This document shows, piece by piece, positions 53,982 to 62,698 of a stretch of DNA of 64,000 nt. How positions within the stretch are numbered: position 1 is the first letter of the stretch; each line of letters opens with the position of its first letter. Source of the DNA: Antarcticibacterium sp. 1MA-6-2 (lineage in GTDB: Bacteria > Bacteroidota > Bacteroidia > Flavobacteriales > Flavobacteriaceae). The position numbers were made by a program, and so were the translations under genes. Under the pieces are notes generated by a model. The model did not search any database. It was not told the origin of the DNA and was given only the letters and a program-made list of their open reading frames with translations. The stretch lies in NCBI RefSeq assembly GCF_021535135.1, contig NZ_CP091036.1, positions 2,542,001-2,606,000 of the forward strand, read 5' to 3'.

Positions 53982-55304
53982 ATGATTAATAAATTTAATT
54001 TGTCAGCCTGTGCACTCTTCCTGTCCTTTACAGGAATTGCGCAAGAAGTTGAATTTACTGAATATGATCTTGATAATGGCCTGCACGTCATTTTACATCA
54101 GGATAAAACAGCACCAGTAGTAACCACATCTGTAATGTATCACGTGGGAGCAAAGAATGAAGATCCGGAACGTACTAGTTTTGCTCACTTTTTTGAGCAC
54201 CTCCTTTTTGAAGGCACAGAAAATATAGAGAAAGGAAGCTGGTTCAAACTCGTATCATCCAATGGTGGAAGCAATAATGCTACAACATCTGATGACAGAA
54301 CTTATTATTATGAAAACTTCCCCTCCAACAATCTTGAACTTGCATTGTGGATGGAATCAGAAAGAATGTTACATCCCGTAATAGATCAACAGGGGGTTGA
54401 CACTCAAAACGAGGTAGTAAAAGAAGAAAAACGACTTAGAGTAGACAACGCACCTTATGGACAAATCCTGTCTGAAGTAAAAAAGAATTTGTTTGAAAAA
54501 CATCCATATCGCTGGTCTCCAATAGGATCTATGGAACACCTTGATGCAGCAACTTTAGAAGAATTCCGCGCCTTCAATGAAAAATATTATGTCCCTAACA
54601 ATGCTACCCTGGTAGTTGCGGGAGATATAGATATTGAGAAGACAAAAAAGATGATCAAAGACTATTTTGGTCCTATTCCAAAAGGAGAACCTGTAGAAAG
54701 AGTTAATGTAAAGGAGGAGCCAATTACCGAGCAGATTAATGCCACTTATGAGGATCCAAATATTCAGTTACCCGCTATAGTTACTGCTTATCGCACTCCC
54801 TCTATGAAGGAGAAAGATTCTTATGTTTTGAACATGATTTCCTCTTTATTATCTGATGGTAAATCTTCCCGTTTGTACAAAAAACTTGTAGATGACCAGA
54901 AACAGGCATTACAGGTGCAGGCGATCAATCTTAGCCAGGAAGATTATGGGGCGTATGTTGTATTTGCTATTCCAATGGGAGACACTCCACTTGACACTTT
55001 AGTAGAAGAAACAGATGAGGAAATTAAAAAATTACAAAACGAGTTAATTTCTGAAAGAGAATACCAAAAGCTTCAGAATAACTTTGAAAACCAATTTGTA
55101 AATTCCAACAGCAGTGTAGAAGGAATTGCAAGCTCACTGGCTACCTACCACATGTTATATGGAGATACCAACCTCATTAATAATGAGATCGATATTTACC
55201 GTTCAATCACAAGAGAAGATATTCAAAGAGTAGCAAAGGAATACCTTCAGCCAAATCAAAGATTGGTCCTGAAGTATTTACCCAAAACTGCAGATACAGA
55301 ATAG
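53982..55304 (+). CDS. M16 family zinc peptidase, active subunit
   Basis: 440 residues. The signal peptide is FNLSACALFLSFTGIAQ. The inverted zinc motif HFFEH in SFAHFFEHLLFEGTENI, with the downstream ENEVVKEEKRL-type glutamate (TQNEVVKEEKR), marks it as catalytically competent. The second half has the inactive-like homologous domain (LQVQAINLSQEDYGAYVVFA). It is the catalytic partner of the following M16 gene, 16 bp away, as in periplasmic PqqL-like pairs. Confidence 0.92.
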   Translation: MINKFNLSACALFLSFTGIAQEVEFTEYDLDNGLHVILHQDKTAPVVTTSVMYHVGAKNEDPERTSFAHFFEHLLFEGTENIEKGSWFKLVSSNGGSNNATTSDDRTYYYENFPSNNLELALWMESERMLHPVIDQQGVDTQNEVVKEEKRLRVDNAPYGQILSEVKKNLFEKHPYRWSPIGSMEHLDAATLEEFRAFNEKYYVPNNATLVVAGDIDIEKTKKMIKDYFGPIPKGEPVERVNVKEEPITEQINATYEDPNIQLPAIVTAYRTPSMKEKDSYVLNMISSLLSDGKSSRLYKKLVDDQKQALQVQAINLSQEDYGAYVVFAIPMGDTPLDTLVEETDEEIKKLQNELISEREYQKLQNNFENQFVNSNSSVEGIASSLATYHMLYGDTNLINNEIDIYRSITREDIQRVAKEYLQPNQRLVLKYLPKTADTE

Positions 55305-55320
55305 CAAAAATTAAAAAATC

Positions 55321-57391
55321 ATGATGAAAAATAATATAAAAACATTCGCAATTTTATTTCTGATCTCCTTCGGAATTCAGGCTCAAATTGATCGCAGCAA
55401 GCAACCCCAACCGGGACCAGCTCCGGAAGTTAATCTTGGATCACCACAAACTTTCACCCTTGACAATGGGTTAAAAGTACTTTTAGTTGAAAACCACAAG
55501 TTACCCAGAGTGAGTCTTACTCTTACTTTAGACAATCCTCCATCTCCTGAAGGCACAAAGAAAGGTGTGGCATCTTTAATGGGTAGTTTATTAGGCACAG
55601 GGTCTAAAAAAACAGATAAGGATAAATTCAACGAAGAAATAGATTACTTAGGAGCCAATGTGAATTTCTTCTCTGGTGGTGCTGCAGCAAATACGCTATC
55701 TAAATATTTCCCAAGAGTTTTAGAATTGGTGGCTGAGGGTACCCTTCAACCTAATTTTACAGAGGAAGAATTTACTAAAGCAAAAGAGCGCACCCTGGAA
55801 AGTTTAAAATCTAATGAAAAGAATGTAGCCGCCAATGCCAGCAGATTACGAACCGCCCTGGCTTACGGTAAAAACCATCCTTATGGAGAAATGACTACCC
55901 AGGAAAGTGTAGAAAGTGTTACGCTTAATGATGTAAAATCATACTATAACACTTATTTCTCTCCAAAAAATGCTTATTTGGTTGTAGTTGGGGATACTAA
56001 TCTAAAGGAGGTAAAAGCTCTTGCAAAAAAATATTTTAGTAACTGGAACAAAAGTGAAATTCCTTCTTTTACACTTCCTGAGCCTAAAAATGTACAGACT
56101 ACCCAGGTTAATTTTCTAGATATGCCAAATGCAGTTCAAAGTGAAGTAGCTGTAGTGAACACTCTTAAACTTACGAAAAAGGATAAGGATTATTTCCCTG
56201 CCCTTATGGCCAATCAAATTCTTGGTGGTGGCGGTGAAGGAAGACTATTCCTTAACCTCAGAGAAGACAAAGGATATACTTACGGCGCTTATTCAAGCAC
56301 AGGTAACGATGAATATGTTTCAACATTTGTTGCTAGTGCAAGTGTTAGAAATGCAGTGACTGATAGTGCTGTAGTTGCTTTTCTTGATGAAATTCACCGT
56401 ATAAGGAATGAGAAAGTTTCTAAGGAGGAACTGGAAAATGCCAAAGCCAAGTATGTGGGTAATTTTGTTATGGCTCTTGAACAGCCCAGCACAATTGCCA
56501 GATACGCGCTTACTGTTGAAACAGAAGATCTTCCTAAAGATTTTTATCAAAACTATTTAAAAAATATTAATGCAGTTACTGCAGAAGATATCCAAAGAGT
56601 AGCTAAAAAGTATTTTATGGTAGACCAGGCAAGGATAGTAATTGCTAAGTAAAGGAAGTGAGGTTGCTGGACCTTTAGAGAACCTTACTTACAACGGGAA
56701 AAATATCCCCGTAAAATATTTCGATAAGCAGGGAAATGAAGTAAGCAGACCGGACTTCAATAAAGCAGTAGATCCTTCTGTCACTACTGAATCTATTTTC
56801 AAAAATTATATTAAAGCAATAGGTGGCAAAGAAGCTGTTGAAGACGTAGAAAGTGTGCTAATGAAAGCAGAAGCTTCTATACAGGGGCAACAACTAAGCC
56901 TTGAAACCAGGAACACCAAAGATGGAAAATCTTCGCAGATCATTGCAATGGGTGGCAACATCATAAGCAAAAACATCTATAATGGCGAAAGCGGGTTTGT
57001 AGTAGCCCAGGGTCAAAAGATGCCTTATAATGATGAGCAATTGAATGCTGCAAAAGCAGAATCAAACCCTTTTCCTGAACTTAATTCTCCTAATGCAAAA
57101 TTAAGAGGAATTGAGCAGGTGAATGGGAAAGATGCTTATGCTGTAGCTTTTGATGAAAATACTGTTGTCTACTATGATGTAGAGACAGGTTTAAAGGTGC
57201 AGGCAGTGAAAACTGTTAGCCAGGGAGGACAAACAATGACTGTTCCCACGAATTTTAGCAATTATCAGGCAGTAAAAGGAGTAAAATTCCCTTACACCAT
57301 TACACAGTCTTTTGGACCACAATCTTTTGAATTTAATGTTACTTCTATTCAGATTAACGAAGGAGTGAGTGCTGAAGATTTCATAGAGTAA
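55321..57391 (+). CDS. M16 family peptidase-like protein, non-catalytic partner with C-terminal domain (frame broken at 56644-56650)
   Basis: About 690 residues after repair. The signal peptide is TFAILFLISFGIQAQ. The first M16 domain lacks HxxEH (KKGVASLMGSLLGTGSKK). The Arg/Tyr pair of the second domain is present (REDKGYTYGAYSSTGND), as usual for the inactive half of a heterodimer. Reading GCTAAGT as GCCGGT restores RIVIAGKGSEVAGPLENLTY. It joins a C-terminal domain of about 230 residues that resembles outer-membrane lipoprotein-sorting folds (GESGFVVAQGQKMPY, TVVYYDVETGLKVQA). Confidence 0.9.
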
Positions 57392-57443
57392 TTATAAAAA
57401 GAGTATAGAAGAGACTGAGCCGAAGTGGCAAGTTTTTTTTGTT

Positions 57444-58352
57444 TTAAGCTGAAGTTTTTTTCTTTCCTGAAGATAAATTTCTCGACCGATTTACTAAAAA
57501 TACTCCCAGGAGAATCACAAAGGTAGAAAGGAGCTGAAAAATACTGAAAACTTCCCCGTCCAGGATTCCCCAAATAAGACCCACAACAGGAATTGTATAG
57601 GTAACCGAAGATGAGAAAACAGGATCTGAGATCTGAATAAGTTTATTAAAAATAATAAGCGCTATCCCGGTACCAATGACTCCTAAAATGGCAACGTAAG
57701 TTACAGATAATCCCGTTACAGGATCTGCAGTTATTGCTTCAAAATTAAATCCTGTAAAGAGTAAAACTACAACTGCAGGTAACAGTAATACCAGGAAATT
57801 GCCCGCTGCTATTCCCAAAGCAGAAATATCCTGCATATATCTTTTGATAATATTCACGTTAATTGCGTAACAAGCTGCCGCCACTACAACCAGTCCTGAA
57901 TAAAAATAATTTTGATCGGGATTTATCTGTGCACCACTAATGATTAGACCTAAGGCACCCAAGAGCCCTACAGCCACACCAATTATCTTGTTTTGAGTGA
58001 ATAACATTCTGAAGAAGAGGACTCCAAAGATCAATGTCATCAAAGGAGTTGTGGCATTTAAAATTGATGCTACTGCGCTGTCTACTTCGGTTTCAGCAAA
58101 AGCAAAAAGATATGCGGGAAAAAATGAACCATTGAACCCTGTGATTATAATCCACTTCCATTGTTCTTTTCTAATCCGCAAAATACTTTTAAAACCTACT
58201 ACAATTAAAAATATTGAAGCAAAAATTATTCTGAAAGAACCCAGTTGCAGTGGCGTAAGACCCACCAGCCCTTTCTTAATGAGGATAAAAGAACTTCCCC
58301 AAACCAGGGAAAGGAGAATAAGGTAAATCCACTTCAGGTTTTTGATTGGCAT
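57444..58352 (-). CDS. EamA/DMT family transporter
   Basis: 302 residues, ten membrane helices in two EamA repeats. Repeat one begins LIYLILLSLVWGSSFILIKKGL and the second AACYAINVNIIKRYM. Typical exporter of metabolites such as amino acids. The basic tail RSRNLSSGKKKTS is cytoplasmic. No neighbour suggests a substrate. Confidence 0.9.
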   Translation of the reverse strand: MPIKNLKWIYLILLSLVWGSSFILIKKGLVGLTPLQLGSFRIIFASIFLIVVGFKSILRIRKEQWKWIIITGFNGSFFPAYLFAFAETEVDSAVASILNATTPLMTLIFGVLFFRMLFTQNKIIGVAVGLLGALGLIISGAQINPDQNYFYSGLVVVAAACYAINVNIIKRYMQDISALGIAAGNFLVLLLPAVVVLLFTGFNFEAITADPVTGLSVTYVAILGVIGTGIALIIFNKLIQISDPVFSSSVTYTIPVVGLIWGILDGEVFSIFQLLSTFVILLGVFLVNRSRNLSSGKKKTSA

Positions 58353-58407
58353 AGCAGAACTTTAGTCCGCAAAAATGAGATAATCTATGGGAAATTCAGG
58401 AATAATT

Positions 58408-58972
58408 TTATTCCTGCCAGCGCAGTGTTTCCATCAAATGCTTCATATCTTCTTTAAGATAAGATGCAGCTAAGCATTATGGAATCAAAATTAGGTTTTT
58501 CATTGAAGTACAAAGATCCGGTGATGAAGTGCTTTACACTATCTGTCACATAAAATTGAGCTTGTGAGGCAGCATCGCCGTCTACTTCATAAAACATTCC
58601 GTAGGTTTTATTCTGCTCATTCGTATAAACATCTCCTTCAATAAAATCGGCTTTAATAGTGTGCTGCAGAGGCAATTTTTGTGCGTCCATTAAGAGAGAA
58701 TCAATGTTGTTATTAACCTGTTGATAGGTAATAAAAACGGTAGCATCCAGTAGAGGATAATTAATATTTAACCAACAGGAAACATTATTCCGGGCAGGCG
58801 CCACCCGGGAAAGATTATTTATTTCAAAGCTGTAAGAACAATCAGGCTTATATTCTGAATAAACAGCTTCGGGATAATTAAGTGCAAGAAAAGCCTTTGG
58901 CTTAGGCAAATTTTCTTCTTTGCAGGAGATTAATACGCTGCTTAGAAAAAACAGGATTAAGAATCTTTTCAT
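58408..58972 (-). CDS. gldD: Gliding motility lipoprotein GldD (frame broken at 58469-58475)
   Basis: About 187 residues from MKRFLILFFLSSVLISC (58972), a lipoprotein signal with lipobox. The body has PKAFLALNYPEAVYSEYK, CSYSFEINNLSRV, then CWLNINYPLLDATVFITYQ and YVTDSVKHFITGSLYF, the GldD family pattern. Reading coding GCTTAGC as GCCGGC restores DSIMPAASYLKEDMKHL and a normal ending TLRWQE at 58408. Needed for type IX secretion-linked gliding in relatives. It starts 4 bp after gldE. Confidence 0.93.
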
Positions 58973-58976
58973 AAGT

Positions 58977-60343
58977 TTATTTTTTCCGGTCTTCGCCATT
59001 TTCCTGTATAGCGGCCGAAGCTACAGGCTCAATACTCAACTTTATTTGTTTAAGCCTTTTGTCATCTATTACTTCTACTGTAAAGTGATAATTAAAAAAA
59101 GATATTAGCTCGTTCTTTTTAGGAAAGCCTCCCGAAATTTCAAGTAAAAATCCGGCCAGAGTTTCAGATTCTCCCCGTTTTTCTTCAAAGACCAAAGGGT
59201 CTTCTAGCTTTATGATCTTATAAAAATCTTTGAGCGGTGTTTTTCCTTCAAAAACAAAATTACTGTCATCAAGTTTTGAAAATATCAAATCTTCATCATC
59301 AAACTCATCACTAATATCTCCTACTATTTCCTCAATAATATCTTCAAGAGCAATTAATCCGCTGGTACCGCCATACTCGTCAACTACAATGGCAAGATGA
59401 ATTTTTTTGGTTTTAAACTCATTAAGCAGGTCATCAAGTTTTTTATTTTCAGGAATAAAATAAGGATCACGCACTAAGCTGGTCCAGTCAAATCTTTTCT
59501 TATCCAGGTAAGGCAACAAATCCTTCACATATAAAATGCCCACTACCTGGTCTATACTTTCCTTATATACTCAGTATACGGGAATATCCATTTTCTATAA
59601 TTTCAGGAATTATCTCTTCAAAACTGTCACTTTCGTCCAGTGCAAAGATATCCATTCGGGGACGCATGACCTGTTTGGTATCGGTATTTCCAAAGGAAAC
59701 AATACCTTTTAAGATCTTTTGTTCTTCCTTAGTAGTGTCCTCTTCCCTTGTAAGCTCAAGAGCCTGGGATAGCTGGTCTATGCTTATATAACTCTTTTGT
59801 TTACCCAGCCTTTCATGAATATATAACGTTACTGCCCTCATAGGTGTACTTAGAGGAGAAAAAAGCGTGTCCAGAACGTTCATAGGATAAGCCATAAAAT
59901 TCGAGAATTTTACGTTGTTCCTGCTGGCGTACACTTTAGGTAAGATTTCACCGAACAATAAAATTAAGAAGGTTATCACCCCCACTTCCACAACAAATTT
60001 AAAGTTGATCCCAAATAATACAGTATTCATCCTGCCAAAGAATTCATCTGTAAGCAGGTCGAAAAGCAAAACAATGGCAATGTTAATTGTATTGTTAGCC
60101 ACGAGGATGGTGGCAAGTAATTTTTTTGGCTTCTCAAGTAGCTTTACAACGATCTTTTGCGCGTTACTCCTTTTGCCGTTTTCAGTTATAAAATTTGCTA
60201 AGTGTTAGGGAAAAAAAAGCAACTTCAGCGCCTGAGATAAGGGCAGAGCATACCAGCAAAACTAACAACATAACTACGCTGAAGATCTGTGAGATATCAA
60301 TAAAGAAAAAGAGGGAAATTAAACTGGGAGGATCCGGATCCAA
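58977..60343 (-). CDS. gldE: Gliding motility-associated protein GldE, CBS/transporter-associated domain (two breaks)
   Basis: About 454 residues. TTG start (60343) reading DPDPPSLISLFFFIDISQ; four membrane helices with VCSALISGAEVAFFSL, the DUF21/CorC-like membrane region. Then two CBS domains (VMRPRMDIFALDE; KKIHLAIVVDEYGGTSGLIALEDI) and a C-terminal CorC/HlyC domain. Breaks: 60197-60203 (coding ACTTAGC for ACCGGC, restoring SLTPANFITENGK) and 59569-59575 (ACTGAGT for ACCGGT, restoring SRIPVYKESIDQ). Operon ssb-gldE-gldD. Confidence 0.92.
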
Positions 60344-60364
60344 TAGCTTTAATTTTAGTTAAAC

Positions 60365-60826
60365 TTAGAAGGGCAAATCATCTTCATCATCGTTGCCCAA
60401 CGGTTGATTGGCAAAAGTATCATTTTTTGCACTGTTAGATGGCCTTGACTGTTGCGTATTTTGGCCACCACCTCCTCCTGAAGAGGAATCTTTAGGAGTT
60501 AAAAACGTAAAGTCTGTACACTGTATTTCAACTGAATATCTTTCAATTCCTTTGTCATCTGTCCATTTACGCGACTTCAGCCTTCCTTCAACATATACCT
60601 TATCACCTTTTTTTAAATATTTTTCGCAGATTTCAGCAGCTTTATTTCTTACAACAATATTATGCCATTCAGTATTTTCTACTCTCTGGCCAGATGACTT
60701 GTTTGTGTACACCTCGTTCGTCGCCAAAGGAAATCTTCCAATAGAACCTCCACCTTCAAAATAATGCATTTTTACATCATCGCCTGTATGGCCTATTAGC
60801 ATTACCTTATTAAGTGTTCCAGTCAT
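60365..60826 (-). CDS. ssb: Single-stranded DNA-binding protein
   Basis: About 153 residues from MTGTLNKVMLIGHTGDD. OB fold with SIGRFPLATNEVYTNK, TEWHNIVVRNKAAEICEKYLKKGDKV and GIERYSVEIQCTDFTFL. A glycine/asparagine-rich linker leads to the acidic protein-interaction tip DDEDDLPF. Directly upstream of gldE (21 bp). Confidence 0.95.
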   Translation of the reverse strand: MTGTLNKVMLIGHTGDDVKMHYFEGGGSIGRFPLATNEVYTNKSSGQRVENTEWHNIVVRNKAAEICEKYLKKGDKVYVEGRLKSRKWTDDKGIERYSVEIQCTDFTFLTPKDSSSGGGGGQNTQQSRPSNSAKNDTFANQPLGNDDEDDLPF

Positions 60827-60922
60827 ATTCAAAAAATTAATCTGCTAAATTACAGCAATCTGCTCATATTTATTTAAAAATAACTAAAATTATTCACATT
60901 GCCCGCTGGTAAACAGGAAAAC

Positions 60923-61973
60923 TTAATACTGGTGAAAATCAAATTCATTCAGGAAATTGGCTATTAAAACGGGAACGGGATATTCTTTTAAACTTTCTAC
61001 AGGAATAGCTTTCTGTAAAAACTTAGGCTGTTCCAAAAGCCAAAACCTGGTAAGAATTTGTTGATGTGATAATTTATGTACGACGGGGGTATTATTATAA
61101 AGTGAGATTTCATGTTCTTCCTTTCCGGCCAGCAGAATATACTTTTCATTTTTTATTAATTCTTCGGCCGTCACTAAATCATCAGTTTCCACCAGCGGGA
61201 ATTGGTAGAGACCCTGCCATATTCCTTTTCCTATTCGCTTTTCCAACACGGTTTTATTTTCTTCGGAAAGAAAAACAAGATAATTGAAAAACCTGTTCCT
61301 TATCTTTCCCTTCTTCAGCTTTACAGGAAGTTCTTTGATTTTTCCCTCTTTTAAAGCCATACAACTATGGGAAAGTGGACAGGTATCGCAAAGCGGAAGT
61401 TGAGGCTTACATTGTGTAGCTCCAAATTCAATCATGGCCTGATTAAATAAGCCCGGTGTGGCAGGATTAAGCAATTCATTAGCCAGTTCTTTAAATTCCT
61501 TTGCTCCTGCAGTACTATTAATAGGTGTATCTATCCCAAAATACCGGGAAAGCGACCTGTAAACATTGCCGTCTACCACTGCCACTAAGCTCTTCATAAC
61601 AGGTAGAAGCTATTGCACTGGCAGTATATTCCCCTATGCCTTTTAGCTTCTTTAAGTCTTTATAGGTGTTTGGAAAAATACCATTTAAGTCTTTAGCCAC
61701 AAAATTTGCGGTTTCGTGCAGGTTTCTTGCCCGGGAGTAATAACCTAAACCCTGCCAGGTTTTAAGAACCTTTTCAAGTGGGGCTTCAGCTAAATGAAAA
61801 ACATCTGGAAACTCCTCGAGAAAGCGAAAATAATAAGGCATTCCCTGATCAACCCGGGTTTGTTGTAGGATAACTTCACTTAACCAGATGGAATAAGGAT
61901 CCTTTGTTTCCCTCCAGGGTAGATCCCTCTTATTTCTTAAATACCAGTAAATGAGAGTTTTATCAAAAGACAT
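60923..61973 (-). CDS. mutY: A/G-specific adenine glycosylase MutY (frame broken at 61584-61590)
   Basis: Base-excision glycosylase removing adenine opposite 8-oxoguanine. N-terminal half: NKRDLPWRETKDPYSIWLSE, VILQQTRVDQGMPYYFRFLE and the helix-hairpin-helix KLKGIGEYTASAIAS. After the break: VAVVDGNVYRSLSRYFGID with the catalytic aspartate, then the 4Fe-4S cysteines CKPQLPLCDTCPLSHSC. A C-terminal NUDIX-like domain follows (KGIWQGLYQFPLVE). Reading GCTTAGT as GCCGGT restores CYEEPVAVVDGNV. About 350 residues. Confidence 0.94.
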
Positions 61974-62058
61974 TAAATAAGAAGTTTGGCTGCAAGTATA
62001 AATCTTTATTTGGTTACTATTTAATGATTTAGGATTGAAATATTGGAGATTTAATTCT

Positions 62059-62066
62059 TATATTTG
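62059..62066 (+). promoter_or_regulatory. Bacteroidetes-type promoter of the HU gene
   Basis: TATATTTG fits TAnnTTTG; an ATTG at 62034-62037 sits 21 bp upstream as a near-match to the -33 TTTG element. It lies about 50 bp before the HU start in the divergent space with mutY. Confidence 0.55.
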
Positions 62067-62116
62067 CCCCCTTGAAAATTAGGAACCCCAATTATAATAT
62101 TAAAAATAGTACGAAA

Positions 62117-62407
62117 ATGACGAAAGCAGATATCGTAGCGAAAATTTCTGAAAAATTAGGAATGGAAAAAGGAGATGTTCAGGCTACTGTTGAGACCTTT
62201 ATGGAAGAGGTAAAAACTTCACTTGAAAGTGGAGATAATGTTTATTTAAGAGGATTTGGAAGCTTTGTTATAAAAACAAGAGCAGAAAAAACCGGAAGAA
62301 ACATTTCAAAAAACACAACAATTAAAATTCCGGCTCATAACATTCCGGCGTTTAAGCCTGCCAGGGTATTTGTGGATGGTGTTAAAACTAACGTTGAAGT
62401 AAAATAA
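62117..62407 (+). CDS. HU-family DNA-binding protein
   Basis: 96 residues from MTKADIVAKISEKLG (62117); an upstream in-frame ATG at 62072 would add 15 unconserved residues overlapping the promoter space. Classic HU/IHF fold: DVQATVETFMEEVKTSLESG, NVYLRGFGSFVIKTRAEKTGR and the beta-arm tip NISKNTTIKIPAHNIPAFKP. Nucleoid architecture role. Part of the conserved mutY/HU/rng neighbourhood. Confidence 0.94.
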   Translation: MTKADIVAKISEKLGMEKGDVQATVETFMEEVKTSLESGDNVYLRGFGSFVIKTRAEKTGRNISKNTTIKIPAHNIPAFKPARVFVDGVKTNVEVK

Positions 62408-62461
62408 TAACTCTTATTTATAAGAGGAACAAAATAGAATTACTAATTAAAAACTGACACT

Positions 62462-62551
62462 ATGCCAAGTGGTAAAAAAAGAAAAAGACATAAGGTAGCT
62501 ACTCACAAAAGAAAAAAGCGAAGCAGAGCTAACCGCCATAAGAAAAAGTAG
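62462..62551 (+). CDS. 29-residue highly basic protein, probable ribosome-associated
   Basis: The tiny frame MPSGKKRKRHKVATHKRKKR... has 29 codons, more than half of them Lys, Arg or His. It sits 55 bp after HU and before rng. The same composition and position recur in Flavobacteriia as far as I recall, which argues it is real. A ribosomal role, possibly the extra protein named bL38 in a flavobacterial ribosome structure, is a suggestion from memory that I cannot confirm here. Confidence 0.8.
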   Translation: MPSGKKRKRHKVATHKRKKRSRANRHKKK

Positions 62552-62667
62552 TGCTCTCACTACTTTTTTTAGTACAAGACGTTCTTTGAAATCGAAACCT
62601 GGTTTATAAACAAAAGCCGAGGTTTCTTCAGGCTTAAAAACCCTGTGATTAAAATATTGTTTAATCC

Positions 62668-62684
62668 ATCCGCCGTAGGCGGAT
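62668..62684. repeat. Palindromic repeat in the rng leader
   Basis: ATCCGCCgtaGGCGGAT, two perfect 7-bp arms around GTA, 15 bp before the rng start. Similar GGCGGAT palindromes are dispersed in flavobacterial genomes; it may instead act as an mRNA hairpin controlling rng. Confidence 0.6.
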
Positions 62685-62698
62685 AAAAATCTAATAGA

